A stretch of 43,456 nucleotides of DNA from Candidatus Binatota bacterium (GTDB lineage: Bacteria; Desulfobacterota; Binatia; UBA1149; CAITLU01): assembly GCA_024276575.1 (NCBI GenBank), contig JAJRWY010000225.1, positions 1 to 43,456 of the forward strand, in the 5' to 3' direction. The stretch's first letter is position 1. Each line of letters starts with the position of its first letter. This document shows positions 16,294-25,607 of the stretch, piece by piece. The position numbers and the translations under genes were made by a program. Below the pieces are notes generated by a model. It worked only from the letters and a program-made list of their open reading frames with translations. It had not been told where the DNA came from and did not search any database.

Positions 16294-18099
16294 GTGGCTG
16301 CGGCTCTGAATAGCCTGCCGCAGATGTTCTTCGAGGCGGCGGCGCGTGGTGGGCAAAGCCCGCGCTATATGAGCAAGTCGGCTTCCGGCTACCAGACGGC
16401 AACTTGGGCGGAGAGCCTAGCGGCGGTAGAGGAAACGGCTGCAGCCTTGATCGAGTTCGGGATCTCGCCGCAGGATCGTGTCGCGATAATCTCCGGGACC
16501 CGCCACGAATGGACAGAGTCCGACATTGCGGCTTTGTCGGCCGGGGCGGTGACCATCCCCGTCTATCCCTCGAACCTCCCAGCCGAATGCGGATACATCC
16601 TCATCGATTCGGGCGCACGTTTCGTTTTCGTGGAGAACCGGGCCCAGGCCGATAAAATACTGAAAATCGCGGCCGAGGGCGTCGACTTCGATTCGCAACA
16701 TCACGATGTGCCGGTTGACCAAGTGGTGCTTTTCGAAGGTGAACGCGAAGGTTGCTTATCGATGGCCGAGTTTCGTGCCAAGGGTCGCGAGGCCCTTGCG
16801 CTGCGTAAGGCCGAAATCGAAGCGCGGACAGCGGCGCTGCAGCGCGATCAGCTTGCCACCATTGTCTATACTTCGGGCACTACGGGGGTTCCCAAGGGGG
16901 TCATGCAGAGCCACGGGAATCATCTCGCCGCGCTTGAAGCAGTCGCCGACCTTGGTGCCATCGAGCCCGGAGAGATCGATTTTGCCTTCCTGCCCCTGGC
17001 GCATTCTTTCGGCCGCATGCTCGGCTACTACGCCTTGTACGCCGCTACGGTTACCGCTTATGCGGGCAGCATCGATACCTTGCTCGACGACCTGGGGCAG
17101 GTGCGGCCGCAATTGATCCCGTCGGTTCCGCGCGTATACGAGAAAATATACGCAGCAGTGCAGGAGAAACGGGCCAAAGCCGGCGCGGTGGCGGGAGCGA
17201 TTTTCGACTGTGCCGTGCGAATCGGATCGATGAGAGCGTCCTATGTGAACCGCGGCGAAGCGGTTCCGGCTTGGTTGCAGCCACTCGACGCTCTCGCCCA
17301 TCGCTTGGTGTTCGGCAAGATACACGAACGCTTCGGAGGCAAAGTGCGCTATCTGATGTCCGGGGGGGCACCCTTGTCGCCTGAAATCGCCGAGTTTTTT
17401 CATGCGGTGGGCTTGGTCGTGCTCGAGGGCTACGGCCTGACCGAAACGACGCCGATTCTTACTTGCAACGCTCCCGGCCAGGTGCGCATCGGCACTGTGG
17501 GACGGCCGATTTCCAAGGTCGAACTGCGTATTGCCGAAGACGGCGAAATCCTTGCGAAAGGGCCGAATATTGCCTCGGGCTACTACAAGAAAGAGGCTGA
17601 GACGGCCGCGGCCTGGGATGCGGAGGGCTGGTTCCACACCGGTGATATTGGGCAACTCGAGGACGGATTCCTGCGTATCACCGATCGCAAGAAGGAACTC
17701 ATCAAGACCGCCGGCGGCAAGTACGTCGCACCTCAGAAGATAGAGAACATGCTCAAGGCGCGGCCGCTGATCAGTCAGGCCGTGGTAGTGGGCGACCGGC
17801 TGAAATACTGTGTGGCGCTGATCACGGTCGAAGACGACACCGCGTTGGCGTTTGCGCACGATCAGGGTCTGTCGGCGAGTAGCGCGCAGGATGTTATCGC
17901 GAGCCCCGAGCTGAACAAGGCCGTCGAGGCCGAGATTCAGGCCGTAAATCGCGAACTGGCCTCCTTCGAGTCGATAAAGTACTTCCGGATCTTGCCCCGG
18001 GATTTCTCGATCGAGAGCGGCGAACTCACTGCGAGTCTCAAGGTCAAGCGCAAGTTTGTGGCCGAGAAGTACGCGGATTTGATTAAAGAAATGTTCTGA
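16294..18099 (+). CDS. Long-chain acyl-CoA synthetase (AMP-forming, FAA1/FadD15 type)
   Basis: Activates fatty acids to acyl-CoA through an acyl-AMP intermediate, feeding lipid synthesis or beta-oxidation. 601 aa. ANL motifs: P-loop TIVYTSGTTGVPKGVM (about 189-204), FLPLAHSFGRM, VRYLMSGGAPLSPE, GYGLTETTP, WFHTGDIG, DRKKELIKTAGGKYVAPQKIE, and a C-terminal LKVKR with the likely catalytic Lys. The insert LIPSVPRVYEKIY is typical of FAA1-type enzymes. GTG start 2 nt after greA. With plsB in the same run, the cluster can both activate and transfer acyl chains, which suggests, without proving, a shared role in membrane lipid supply. Confidence 0.88.
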   Translation: MAAALNSLPQMFFEAAARGGQSPRYMSKSASGYQTATWAESLAAVEETAAALIEFGISPQDRVAIISGTRHEWTESDIAALSAGAVTIPVYPSNLPAECGYILIDSGARFVFVENRAQADKILKIAAEGVDFDSQHHDVPVDQVVLFEGEREGCLSMAEFRAKGREALALRKAEIEARTAALQRDQLATIVYTSGTTGVPKGVMQSHGNHLAALEAVADLGAIEPGEIDFAFLPLAHSFGRMLGYYALYAATVTAYAGSIDTLLDDLGQVRPQLIPSVPRVYEKIYAAVQEKRAKAGAVAGAIFDCAVRIGSMRASYVNRGEAVPAWLQPLDALAHRLVFGKIHERFGGKVRYLMSGGAPLSPEIAEFFHAVGLVVLEGYGLTETTPILTCNAPGQVRIGTVGRPISKVELRIAEDGEILAKGPNIASGYYKKEAETAAAWDAEGWFHTGDIGQLEDGFLRITDRKKELIKTAGGKYVAPQKIENMLKARPLISQAVVVGDRLKYCVALITVEDDTALAFAHDQGLSASSAQDVIASPELNKAVEAEIQAVNRELASFESIKYFRILPRDFSIESGELTASLKVKRKFVAEKYADLIKEMF

Positions 18100-18120
18100 A
18101 GCATCCGGAGCCCCTTGGAT

Positions 18121-18297
18121 AGCCTCGATCGGACAATAATTCACGGCGCAAATCGCCTCCGGCTCGCGCCGGAGCACGCCATGGGCTTACCATACTCGCG
18201 CCCGCCGATGCTCACGTACGGTTGGGTACGCTCCGCTCGGCCACGGCTGACGCACTCCAGCGCGTTTTCGCTCATGAATTATTGTCCGATCAAGGTT
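18121..18297. repeat. Intergenic element copy C with 17-bp perfect terminal inverted repeats
   Basis: GATCGGACAATAATTCA (18127-18143) and TGAATTATTGTCCGATC (18275-18291) are perfect inverted repeats; pairing extends a few bases further with two mismatches. Right end TCATGAATTATTG matches the end box of the other copies. Inside, GATG..ACGTAC-GGTTGG-GTACGCT forms a hairpin at the position where other copies have theirs. Interior sequence otherwise differs, so it is a related subtype or an independent element of the same design. No transposase inside. Confidence 0.65.
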
Positions 18298-18360
18298 GAA
18301 GGCCTTCGTGTTGCGTACGGCTGATTGGTGCGGTGGAGGCAGACTTGGGGCCGGCCTTGC

Positions 18361-18557
18361 GAATCACCGGCATCCCGCTCGTAGCCCCCCGCAAGGGGGG
18401 TAGCGGGTGATGCTGTAGTCCGCTGGCGGACTGCTGGGCCGGCGTTCGGCGGCCCAGCCGCGGCGGCCGTTCAATGTTGCGGCCGCAAGCTCCTTATGTT
18501 AATTAACTTCCTGAATTTTGGGGCGGTTGCAGGGTGGGCCCGGTGCCCGCCTTTTTT
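18361..18557 (+). ncRNA. Structured rimP-operon leader / attenuator candidate
   Basis: Four GC-rich hairpins in a row: 18371-18412 (CCCCCC-GCAA-GGGGGG inside a longer stem, GNRA-type loop), 18418-18431 (GTCCGC/GCGGAC), 18433-18458 (GCTGGGCC/GGCCCAGC) and 18463-18486 (GCGGCCG/CGGCCGC), then the palindrome GTTAATTAAC (18498-18507), then an intrinsic terminator. The layout fits the rimP-leader type of attenuator known upstream of rimP-nusA in proteobacteria, but I cannot match it to that family. An independent small RNA is the alternative. The remaining 18100-18604 gap holds copy C and no gene. Confidence 0.5.
18533..18557 (+). terminator. Intrinsic terminator before rimP
   Basis: GGTGGGC, 5-nt loop, GCCCGCC (one G-U pair), then six T. 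It lies about 48 nt before the rimP start with no coding gene in front, so it is more likely an attenuator than an end-of-gene terminator. An upstream GGCGG (about 18521) could pair with its 3' arm as an antiterminator. Confidence 0.7.
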
Positions 18558-18604
18558 GTTGGCTTCAGCACCGGAATCGACCCCCCGGGGGTGTAGGACA
18601 AAGC

Positions 18605-19102
18605 TTGAATTCGACGGCGGCCAGGGTCTGGGAACTAGCGGAGCCGCTTGCGGCTCGTAGCGGGCTCGAACTTCTCGACGTCGTTATTGCGGGTGCTTCG
18701 GGAAGTCGGGTGCTCAGAGTATATCTAGATGCCGCATCCGAGGATAAGTCAGTGTCGCTGGCGGATTGTGAGGCGATCAGCCGGCAGTTGAGTGATTCGC
18801 TCGATGCGCATGAGACGTTGAGTGGCCACTACATGCTCGAGGTTTCTTCTCCGGGCTTGAACAGGCCGCTCCGTAAGCTCGAGCATTTTGAGCGAGTGGT
18901 TGGGCGACGCGTGAAGGTGACGCTAGACCGGCCCGTGGGGGGACGGCGGAATTTTGCAGGGCGGCTCGAGGCCGCGGGTGGCGGAGTCGTGGCCGTAAGA
19001 AGCGACGACTCGACGCTCCACGAGATTGCTTTGGTCGATATAGACCAAGCCAATCTCGTCTACGAGTTCGAGGAAAAGACGCGCCCCGGACGCCGGCGAT
19101 GA
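18605..19102 (+). CDS. rimP: Ribosome maturation factor RimP
   Basis: Helps assemble the 30S subunit. 165 aa, normal length. Visible segments: VWELAEPLAARSGLELLDVVI, RVYLDA, SLADCEAISRQLSDSLDA, the hallmark LEVSSPGLNRPLRKLEHFERVVGR, then a C-terminal SH3-like part (ALVDIDQANLVYEF). The TTG start is chosen because TAGGA lies 6-7 nt upstream and homology starts here; an open frame further up runs through the terminator. First gene of the nus operon, so the leader above likely controls it. Confidence 0.88.
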   Translation: MNSTAARVWELAEPLAARSGLELLDVVIAGASGSRVLRVYLDAASEDKSVSLADCEAISRQLSDSLDAHETLSGHYMLEVSSPGLNRPLRKLEHFERVVGRRVKVTLDRPVGGRRNFAGRLEAAGGGVVAVRSDDSTLHEIALVDIDQANLVYEFEEKTRPGRRR

Positions 19103-19124
19103 GAGATGGAAGTTGGGAAGGTAG

Positions 19125-20597
19125 ATGAATAGAGAACTCGGCCGTGTCATAGAACAGGTCAGTAAAGAGAAGGGAATCGATAAGAGCCTGGTGGTTGAAG
19201 CCGTCGAGGAGGCGATGAAGTCCGCGGCACGCAAGACCTATGGAGCTGATCTCAATATCGAGGCCCGCTATAACGAGGGCTCGGGTACTGTAGACGTTTT
19301 CGAGATCAAGACGGTGGTCAACACGGTCCAGGATCCCGATAATGAAGTCACCCTAGCCGAGGCCCGCAGCAATTATGATCCTCAGTCGCAGATCGGAGAC
19401 GAACTGCTGACGGAACTCGATACCGGACCCTTTGGGCGTATCGCTGCCCAGGCCGCCAAACAAAACATCGTGCAGAAAGTCCGCGACTACGAGCGGGCGA
19501 TGATTTACGCTGAATTCAAAGAGCATGAGAACTCGATTCAGTCGGGCATCGTAATGCGTTTCGAGAGGCGCAGTTTGATCGTGCAGTTGCGCCCCAATGT
19601 GGATGCGATACTGCCCGAGCGAGAGCAGATCCCGCGCGAGCGTTACCGCCAGGGCGACCGCATTCGCGCCATGATAATCGATGTCAGTGAGTCGACTCGC
19701 GGGCCGCAGATAGTACTTTCGCGAACCAACCCCTTGCTCGTTCAGGAGTTGTTCAAGCAGGAAGTCCCGGAAGTCTACGAGGGCATAGTACAGATCAAAT
19801 CCGTGGTGCGGGAGCCGGGTGGGCGGGCCAAGATAGCGGTGGTGTCCAACGATCCCGACGTCGACCCGGTCGGCGCCTGTGTCGGTATGCGTGGCAGTAG
19901 GGTGCAAGCCGTGGTGCAGGAGCTTCGCGGGGAACGTATCGACATCGTGCCGTGGACTCCCGACGAAACCGAATTCGTTTGCCGTGCGCTGTCGCCGGCC
20001 AAGGTGTCGCGTATCGTGATCGACGAGGAGTCGCACGCCATGGAGGTGATCGTAGCCGACGATCAGTTGTCGCTGGCCATCGGGCGCAAGGGGCAAAATG
20101 TGCGCCTGGCAAGCAAGTTGTCGGGCTGGAAACTCGATGTGTCGAGTGAAGCGGACTATGAGCGCCGCCAGCGCGAATCTCGCCGTTCCTTACGCCGGAT
20201 CGAGGGCTTGGGAGACATCCGGGCCGAGATCTTGCTTGCCGACGGCTACAAGTCGGCCTCCGAGCTGGCCGGAAGTGAAGCGGCTGAGGTAGCTGCAGTC
20301 CTCGAGATCAGCGAGGAAGAAGCGCGCCGCTTGGTATCTTCGGCTGCGCTTGCAGCGGTGGAGGAAGAGCGCGAGCTTCGAGTCGTCCGAATTGCTGCTG
20401 CTGTGGCTGAGGCCGTGGCCACCATGAAGGCCGAACAAGAGCGAGTGGAAGCGGAAGCCGCTCAGGCTCGAGCGTTGGCGGCCGAAGGCGCAAGCACAGA
20501 AGAGGGCGCTGCGGATGAAAGCGATGAAGGTGGAGAAGGCACTGCCCCGCAGTCTTCGGAGAAGTCTTCGGAGAACAACGATGGGGGGAACGCTTGA
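19125..20597 (+). CDS. nusA: Transcription termination/antitermination factor NusA
   Basis: Binds RNA polymerase and nascent RNA and modulates pausing, termination and antitermination. 490 aa. N-terminal polymerase-binding domain (1-125), S1 domain with GIVMRFERRSLIVQL (about 140-200), KH1/KH2 (VGACVGMRGSRVQAVVQELRGERIDIV, LAIGRKGQNVRLASKLSGWKLD), then helix-hairpin-helix-like repeats (IEGLGDIRAEILLADGYKSA, LEISEEEARRL) and an acidic Ala/Glu-rich tail. ATG with AAGG nearby, 22 nt after rimP. Confidence 0.95.
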   Translation: MNRELGRVIEQVSKEKGIDKSLVVEAVEEAMKSAARKTYGADLNIEARYNEGSGTVDVFEIKTVVNTVQDPDNEVTLAEARSNYDPQSQIGDELLTELDTGPFGRIAAQAAKQNIVQKVRDYERAMIYAEFKEHENSIQSGIVMRFERRSLIVQLRPNVDAILPEREQIPRERYRQGDRIRAMIIDVSESTRGPQIVLSRTNPLLVQELFKQEVPEVYEGIVQIKSVVREPGGRAKIAVVSNDPDVDPVGACVGMRGSRVQAVVQELRGERIDIVPWTPDETEFVCRALSPAKVSRIVIDEESHAMEVIVADDQLSLAIGRKGQNVRLASKLSGWKLDVSSEADYERRQRESRRSLRRIEGLGDIRAEILLADGYKSASELAGSEAAEVAAVLEISEEEARRLVSSAALAAVEEERELRVVRIAAAVAEAVATMKAEQERVEAEAAQARALAAEGASTEEGAADESDEGGEGTAPQSSEKSSENNDGGNA

Positions 20598-20905
20598 TAG
20601 CGAAGTCACGGCACGAATTTCCCGTCCGCACCTGTGTCGCTTGCGGCGGGCGTGACGCCCAAGCGGTGCTACTGCGGATCCAAGCTCGCGAAGACGGCGA
20701 GCTTGAAGTAGTGACACGTAAGAGAGACGGGCGCAGCGCGTATTTGCATCGCTCGCCGGGTTGTAAGCAAGAGTTTGTTTCCGGCAAAGGCAGAGGATTG
20801 GCGCGTTCCCTACGTGGATCTTACGGTCTCGCGGTACGCAAAAGGTTGATGCAGATAGTTGAAAATGACGAACGCAGAAACGGTGCGTCGACGACGGATG
20901 CTTAA
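20594..20905 (+). CDS. ylxR: YlxR-family RNA-binding protein
   Basis: 103 aa. The family hallmark RTCVACGGR is near the start, then GRSAYLH and GCKQEF. YlxR sits between nusA and infB in many bacteria; roles in RNase P function and transcription have been reported. It overlaps the end of nusA by 4 nt with a TTG start and ends 3 nt before infB. Its C-terminus (ENDERRNGASTT) is short and polar. Confidence 0.85.
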   Translation: MIAKSRHEFPVRTCVACGGRDAQAVLLRIQAREDGELEVVTRKRDGRSAYLHRSPGCKQEFVSGKGRGLARSLRGSYGLAVRKRLMQIVENDERRNGASTTDA

Positions 20906-20908
20906 GAC

Positions 20909-23650
20909 ATGACACCGACTGAAGATATTCGAGAGACAGGGGGCGTGGCCGCGGCGCAAGGCGGACAAAGGCGCGTCGTTATTCGCCGTCGCAAGGTTCG
21001 CGGGCAAGCGGCCGGGGGCGCGGGCGAGACCGCCAGTGCATACTTCCCGCCGCCCAATGGCGGTACACCACATGCGCCGACGGCCGTCGAGTTAGCACCC
21101 GACGTGATCGCCGGTTTCGACCCCACCGCCTTCTCCGACGCGGCTTTGCCGGTATTCGGCCGTGAGGAAGAATCGCCGCAAGTCGAAGTCGCCGCGCCGC
21201 AAGAGCAAGCAGAGCAACAAGAACAAGCTAGTGAAACAGCTTCTGCGCTACCGGAACTCAGCAGTGAAGAAGACAGCGTAGCGGCAGCCGGCGATGCCCC
21301 CGCTTTGCAAAGCGAAGCCGTGGCGGAAGCCGCAGTAGAGCCGGAACAAGAAGTCGCGGCCGAGGCCACGGCCGTGGAAGAGAAGCCGCAAGCGGACGGG
21401 GCCGGGAGCGATGAGACTGCCGAAACCGTCGTGCAGGAGGACGTACTGCCGCGCAAGGTGTCGGTAGACGCTGCCGCGCGGATTGCCGATGAACTATTGA
21501 GTGCGGCTGAGGCCAAGCAACGCGAAGAGCAAAGCGTCTCCGAGTCGGCGACCACGGGAGAAGATGCGGACAGTGGCGACACGGTAAAGAAAGCGACCGG
21601 ACCGCGCGTATTCGGGCGAATAGACCTCCACAAAAAAGCGACGCCGGTCAAGCCGTCCACTCCGGCCAAGGCGGCGCCACCGGCCGATAAGCCGGGCGCG
21701 GACGCCGCAGGCCGGAAGCGTAAACGCAAGGTCGTTCGCAAAGAGGATATGTTCGACGCGCTCGAGCGTTCCTATAAGGTAAGGCCGCGTAAGAAGAGAG
21801 CAGCGCCGGGAGCCAAGGTTGCGAAAACCGAGTTGACGACCCCACGGGCGAGCAAGCGGGTCATCAAGATCAACGAAGTGGCGACGGCCGGAGAACTGGC
21901 GAAAGCCATGGGGGTCAAGGCCGGCGACGTACTCGGATCGTTGATCAAGCTCGGTTCGATGCTGAGCATCAATGACGCGGTGGATTTCGATACCGCGACT
22001 CTGGTTGCCGAAGAGTTCGGATATACGGTGGAGAACACTGCGGTAAATGTAGACGCTCTTCTCGAGATCGATACCGGTGCGGACTCCGAAGATGTCGAAC
22101 AATTGCCGCGGCCGCCGGTGGTTACCGTGATGGGCCACGTGGACCACGGCAAGACCTCATTGTTGGATGTGATCCGTAGCGAAAATGTCGTCGCATCGGA
22201 ATCGGGCGGTATTACCCAGCACATTGGTGCTTACATGGTATCTACCAGCCAAGGTGATGTCTGCTTCCTGGATACTCCCGGGCATGCGGCGTTCACCGCC
22301 ATGCGCGCGCGCGGAGCAAGCATTACGGATATCGTGATCCTGGTGGTTGCGGCCGACGACGGCGTCATGCCGCAGACCATCGAAGCCGTCAATCATGCAC
22401 AGGCCGCCGAGTTGCCGGTGGTAGTTGCCGTCAACAAGATGGACAAGCCCGACGCCAATCCGGACCGGGTCAAGCAGCAACTATCGGAACTTGGGCTGCA
22501 GCCTGAGGAGTGGGGCGGCGACTGCCAATTCGTAGCAGTCTCGGCATTGCAGAAGACTGGAATCGACGACCTGCTCGAAGCCGTAAACCTGCAGGCGCAG
22601 ATGCTGGAGTTGAAAGCCCCGGTAGAGACCATGGCCAAAGGTACGGTAATCGAGGCGCGCCTGGACCGTGGCCGGGGTCCGGTGGCTACGGTTTTGATAG
22701 AGCAAGGTACTTTGCATCGCGGCGATCATTTCGTTTGCAACGAAACGGTCGGGCGCGTGCGCGCGATGACCGACTACAAGGGCAAGCAGATCAAGGAGGC
22801 GGGTCCCTCGACTCCGGTAGAGATTACCGGGCTCGACGGAGTGCCGGCCGCCGGCGATTCGTTTGTTGCAGTGGAGGATCCCTCCCGTGCTGCCCAGGTC
22901 GCCGAGCATCGGTCCGACATTTCTCGAAAGCAGCAATTGGCTTCTTCCACCCGCATGTCGCTCGAAGACTTGCAGGCGCGTGTAGCCAGCGGGGAGGCTC
23001 AGGAACTCAAGATCGTGCTGAAAGCCGACGTCGACGGGTCGGTGGAGGCGATCAGGCAGGCGCTCGAGAAGCTCTCGACGGACGAGGTCAAGCTGCAGGT
23101 AATCCACGGCGGCGTCGGTGCAGTCAACGAATCCGACGTGCAGTTGGCAATGGCATCGAACGCCATCATCACCGCATTCCATGTTCGTCCTGAAGTCAAG
23201 GCCCGCGCTTTGGCCGAACGCGAGAAAGTCGAGATCCGTCCCTACACCGTAATTTACGAGTTGGTGGATGACGTAAAACAGGGTTTGGAAGGATTGCTCG
23301 CACCGGATTTCGTCGAAAAAATCGAGGGGCGGGTCGAGGTTCGCGAAGTGTTTTCGGTGCCGGGCGGGACCATCGCGGGCTGCTATGTCACCGAAGGGAC
23401 CGTCAAGCGCAACCAGAGTTGCCGCCTGCTCAGAGACAACGTCGTCATTCACACCGGAAAGATCGGGAGCTTGCGGCGTTTCAAGGACGACGTGCGCGAA
23501 GTCCACAGTGGTTACGAGTGCGGCGTCGGCCTCGATCGCTACAACGACATCAAAGTCGGTGACGTGATCGAAGCCTTCCGCATGGACGAGGTCAAACGGA
23601 CGCTGGAATCGGTGCGTGCAGCCGCGGAGGCGGCTGAGGCGAGCAAGTAG
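20909..23650 (+). CDS. infB: Translation initiation factor IF-2
   Basis: GTPase that places initiator tRNA on the 30S subunit and promotes subunit joining. 913 aa. The N-terminal third (about 60-230) is Ala/Glu-rich low-complexity, then a basic stretch ([13 protein letters not shown]), then one IF2_N module ([16 protein letters not shown], about 320). G domain: GHVDHGKTS (409-417), [19 protein letters not shown]. The C-terminal domains keep [13 protein letters not shown] and [17 protein letters not shown]. The usual first IF2_N module at the very N-terminus is not seen. Ends in TAG, with readthrough meeting a TGA 19 codons later. Confidence 0.95.
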   Translation: MTPTEDIRETGGVAAAQGGQRRVVIRRRKVRGQAAGGAGETASAYFPPPNGGTPHAPTAVELAPDVIAGFDPTAFSDAALPVFGREEESPQVEVAAPQEQAEQQEQASETASALPELSSEEDSVAAAGDAPALQSEAVAEAAVEPEQEVAAEATAVEEKPQADGAGSDETAETVVQEDVLPRKVSVDAAARIADELLSAAEAKQREEQSVSESATTGEDADSGDTVKKATGPRVFGRIDLHKKATPVKPSTPAKAAPPADKPGADAAGRKRKRKVVRKEDMFDALERSYKVRPRKKRAAPGAKVAKTELTTPRASKRVIKINEVATAGELAKAMGVKAGDVLGSLIKLGSMLSINDAVDFDTATLVAEEFGYTVENTAVNVDALLEIDTGADSEDVEQLPRPPVVTVMGHVDHGKTSLLDVIRSENVVASESGGITQHIGAYMVSTSQGDVCFLDTPGHAAFTAMRARGASITDIVILVVAADDGVMPQTIEAVNHAQAAELPVVVAVNKMDKPDANPDRVKQQLSELGLQPEEWGGDCQFVAVSALQKTGIDDLLEAVNLQAQMLELKAPVETMAKGTVIEARLDRGRGPVATVLIEQGTLHRGDHFVCNETVGRVRAMTDYKGKQIKEAGPSTPVEITGLDGVPAAGDSFVAVEDPSRAAQVAEHRSDISRKQQLASSTRMSLEDLQARVASGEAQELKIVLKADVDGSVEAIRQALEKLSTDEVKLQVIHGGVGAVNESDVQLAMASNAIITAFHVRPEVKARALAEREKVEIRPYTVIYELVDDVKQGLEGLLAPDFVEKIEGRVEVREVFSVPGGTIAGCYVTEGTVKRNQSCRLLRDNVVIHTGKIGSLRRFKDDVREVHSGYECGVGLDRYNDIKVGDVIEAFRMDEVKRTLESVRAAAEAAEASK

Positions 23651-23664
23651 GCCCGGAGCCGGAC

Positions 23665-23952
23665 GTGGTTGTCGGGGTGCTGCGCCTGGTCATGTACCTA
23701 CCTGAGAACCGTTCGCTGAAAGGTAAGCGAGCAGTGCTGCGCTCTATCAAGGCCAGGGTGGGCAACAAGTTCAACGTCTCCGTTGCCGAATGCGACGACC
23801 TCGACAACTGGCAAAAGATGACCTTCGGAATCGCGCAGGTCGGCAACGAGCGTGCCCATGTCGATCGCTCTTTGCGCCAAGTATCGGAGTTCATCTGCGC
23901 CATGGGCTTGGCGGTTCCAGGTGAAGAGCACTACGAGTTTTCGAACTACTGA
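23665..23952 (+). CDS. ylxP: DUF503 protein (YlxP)
   Basis: 95 aa, the usual length. Matches DUF503: VVGVLRLVMYLPENRSLKGKR, VLRSIKARVGNKFNVSVAEC, LDNWQKMTFGIAQVGNE. Small ferredoxin-fold-like protein found between infB and rbfA; function poorly known, likely ribosome-related from its place. GTG start, 14 nt after infB. Confidence 0.85.
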   Translation: MVVGVLRLVMYLPENRSLKGKRAVLRSIKARVGNKFNVSVAECDDLDNWQKMTFGIAQVGNERAHVDRSLRQVSEFICAMGLAVPGEEHYEFSNY

Positions 23953-24103
23953 ACACGAATTCGAAGTTCCCTGGGCGGCCGCATGCAGGCTTAGCGCGGA
24001 CCAACGGCGAATGAGAACGAGATGAAGGTATTGAAGAACATCGACAGCGCGGCAGCGCGAGTTCGGCGCTGCGCCGTAAGTGCACGTTGCTCCCAGAGGT
24101 TCC

Positions 24104-24463
24104 GTGTCTAGTTCGTTTCGTACCGAGCGTCTGGGCCGTGGCATCATCGAGGCGCTCGCTTCCATCGTAGAACGGCACACCAACGATCCGCGGCTGCACG
24201 GCGTGACGTTCACTTTTGCCAAGGTCACTCCGGACCTCAAGCAAGCGCGGGTACTGTTTACGTATCTCGGCGATGCCGAGGATGTGCAGCGCTGTGGTGA
24301 GGGCTTGGCGCGCGCCGCCGGCTATCTACGGCGCGAACTGGCCCGTGAACTCCAACTTCGCTTTGCTCCGGAATTATTCTTCGAGTTCGACGCTTCTGTG
24401 GAGCGCGCCGATCGCATCTCGCGTTTGCTCGCCGGTGCTCGAGACCACGATGGCTCGGAGTAA
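24104..24463 (+). CDS. rbfA: Ribosome-binding factor A
   Basis: KH-type protein that binds immature 30S subunits near helix 1 of 16S rRNA and aids late assembly. 119 aa. RTERLGRGIIEALASIVE, DPRLHGVTFTFAKVTPDLKQARVLFTYLGD and GYLRRELARELQLRFAPELFFEFDAS match the family. The GTG at 24104 is preferred over 24080 because AGAGG is just upstream and the family starts here. The 151-nt gap before it has a small hairpin (GCAGCGC/GCGCTGC, 24052-24072). Overlaps truB by 14 nt. Confidence 0.85.
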   Translation: MSSSFRTERLGRGIIEALASIVERHTNDPRLHGVTFTFAKVTPDLKQARVLFTYLGDAEDVQRCGEGLARAAGYLRRELARELQLRFAPELFFEFDASVERADRISRLLAGARDHDGSE

Positions 24464-25391
24464 ATCGAAGCCGGGACTCGGTCCGGCGGGAATCCTGCTG
24501 GTCGACAAACCTGCGGGTATTACTTCGGCCGCAGTGGTGGCGATCGTCAAGCGAGCCTTGGGCGGGCCCAAAGTCGGCCATCTCGGAACGCTCGACCCCT
24601 TTGCTACCGGATTGCTGCCTCTTTGCATTGGGGAAGCTACCAAGGCGGCACCCTACTGGAATCTCTCCGACAAGGGCTACCAGGGCTTGCTGCGTTTGGG
24701 CGTAAGCACCGACACTCTAGATGCCACCGGCAAGGAACTCGCCCGGCAGCCCTGCCCCGCGCTCGATCGAATCGACCTCGAAGAGCTGGCGGCCGCGTTC
24801 ACGGGCGAGATCGAGCAGGTGCCTCCGGCTTACTCTGCGATCAAACAAGGTGGGCGGCGCTCCTACGAATTGGCGCGTGCCGGGCAGGCCGCAGAGCCGC
24901 CACCGAGACGGGTTCACATTCACAGCCTGAGGCTTACCGTGCACGGGGACGAGACCTTGCAGATTGTGGTGGAGTGTTCGAAAGGGACCTATATCCGCTC
25001 ACTTGCGCGCGATATCGGGGATCGTTTGGGCTGCGGGGCGCTGCTTCAATCGCTCCGCCGCACGCGCTTCGGACCCTTCGATTTGAGCGACGCTTTGGCG
25101 CTGGCACGAATACAGGAGCAAGACGGTGGTATTGCCGCCGCCCAAGCCACCATCGGGCTGCTCGATGCGTTGGCGCATCTACCACTTCACGAAATCGATA
25201 GGGCTGCGGCGGCTGAGCTCCGGCAAGGGCGGCAAGCGCTGCTTGCCACGTTGGTTCCTCCCCGAGGAAGCCAAGAATCCCTGCGTCTGGCTTGCGGCGG
25301 GCAACTGGTAGCGGTGGCCGGCGCGCAGGGCGGCTCCTGGCGTCTGGATCGCGTATTCGCGCCGCAAGCTGAGCTCGAGCAGCATCACTGA
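24450..25391 (+). CDS. truB: tRNA pseudouridine(55) synthase TruB
   Basis: Makes the universal pseudouridine 55 in the tRNA T-loop. 313 aa. GILLVDKPAGITSA opens the catalytic domain; the active-site Asp is in GHLGTLDPFATGLLPL. Also present: GYQGLLRLGVSTDTLDATG, PPAYSAIKQGGRRSYELAR and CSKGTYIRSLARDIGDRLGCGA. A short PUA-like C-terminal tail follows. The ATG inside the rbfA end is chosen since homology starts at GPAGILL. Confidence 0.93.
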   Translation: MARSKSKPGLGPAGILLVDKPAGITSAAVVAIVKRALGGPKVGHLGTLDPFATGLLPLCIGEATKAAPYWNLSDKGYQGLLRLGVSTDTLDATGKELARQPCPALDRIDLEELAAAFTGEIEQVPPAYSAIKQGGRRSYELARAGQAAEPPPRRVHIHSLRLTVHGDETLQIVVECSKGTYIRSLARDIGDRLGCGALLQSLRRTRFGPFDLSDALALARIQEQDGGIAAAQATIGLLDALAHLPLHEIDRAAAAELRQGRQALLATLVPPRGSQESLRLACGGQLVAVAGAQGGSWRLDRVFAPQAELEQHH

Positions 25392-25607
25392 TGAAAGCGT
25401 TCATGAAAGCTTCGTTGCGAACCGCAAGCGCCCGCCATTGTGACCGCGCGCCATCTCGCCTACCATCGTGGCCTACGTGCCGCGAAACTTGGCGTCATCG
25501 GCAGGCGGGACGGCTCGCGCTGGCGACGTCTCTTGCGGTTTCACGAGGTGCGTGTTAGTTCACTGCGATACACAACGGAAGAAGAGGAAAAAGGAAGCGA
25601 AGCGTCC
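25392..25607. other. truB-rpsO gap
   Basis: 216 nt with an open frame leading into rpsO but no family homology, so I treat it as the rpsO leader. S15 often regulates its own mRNA through leader structure in other bacteria. I saw no clear pseudoknot or terminator by eye. Confidence 0.4.
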
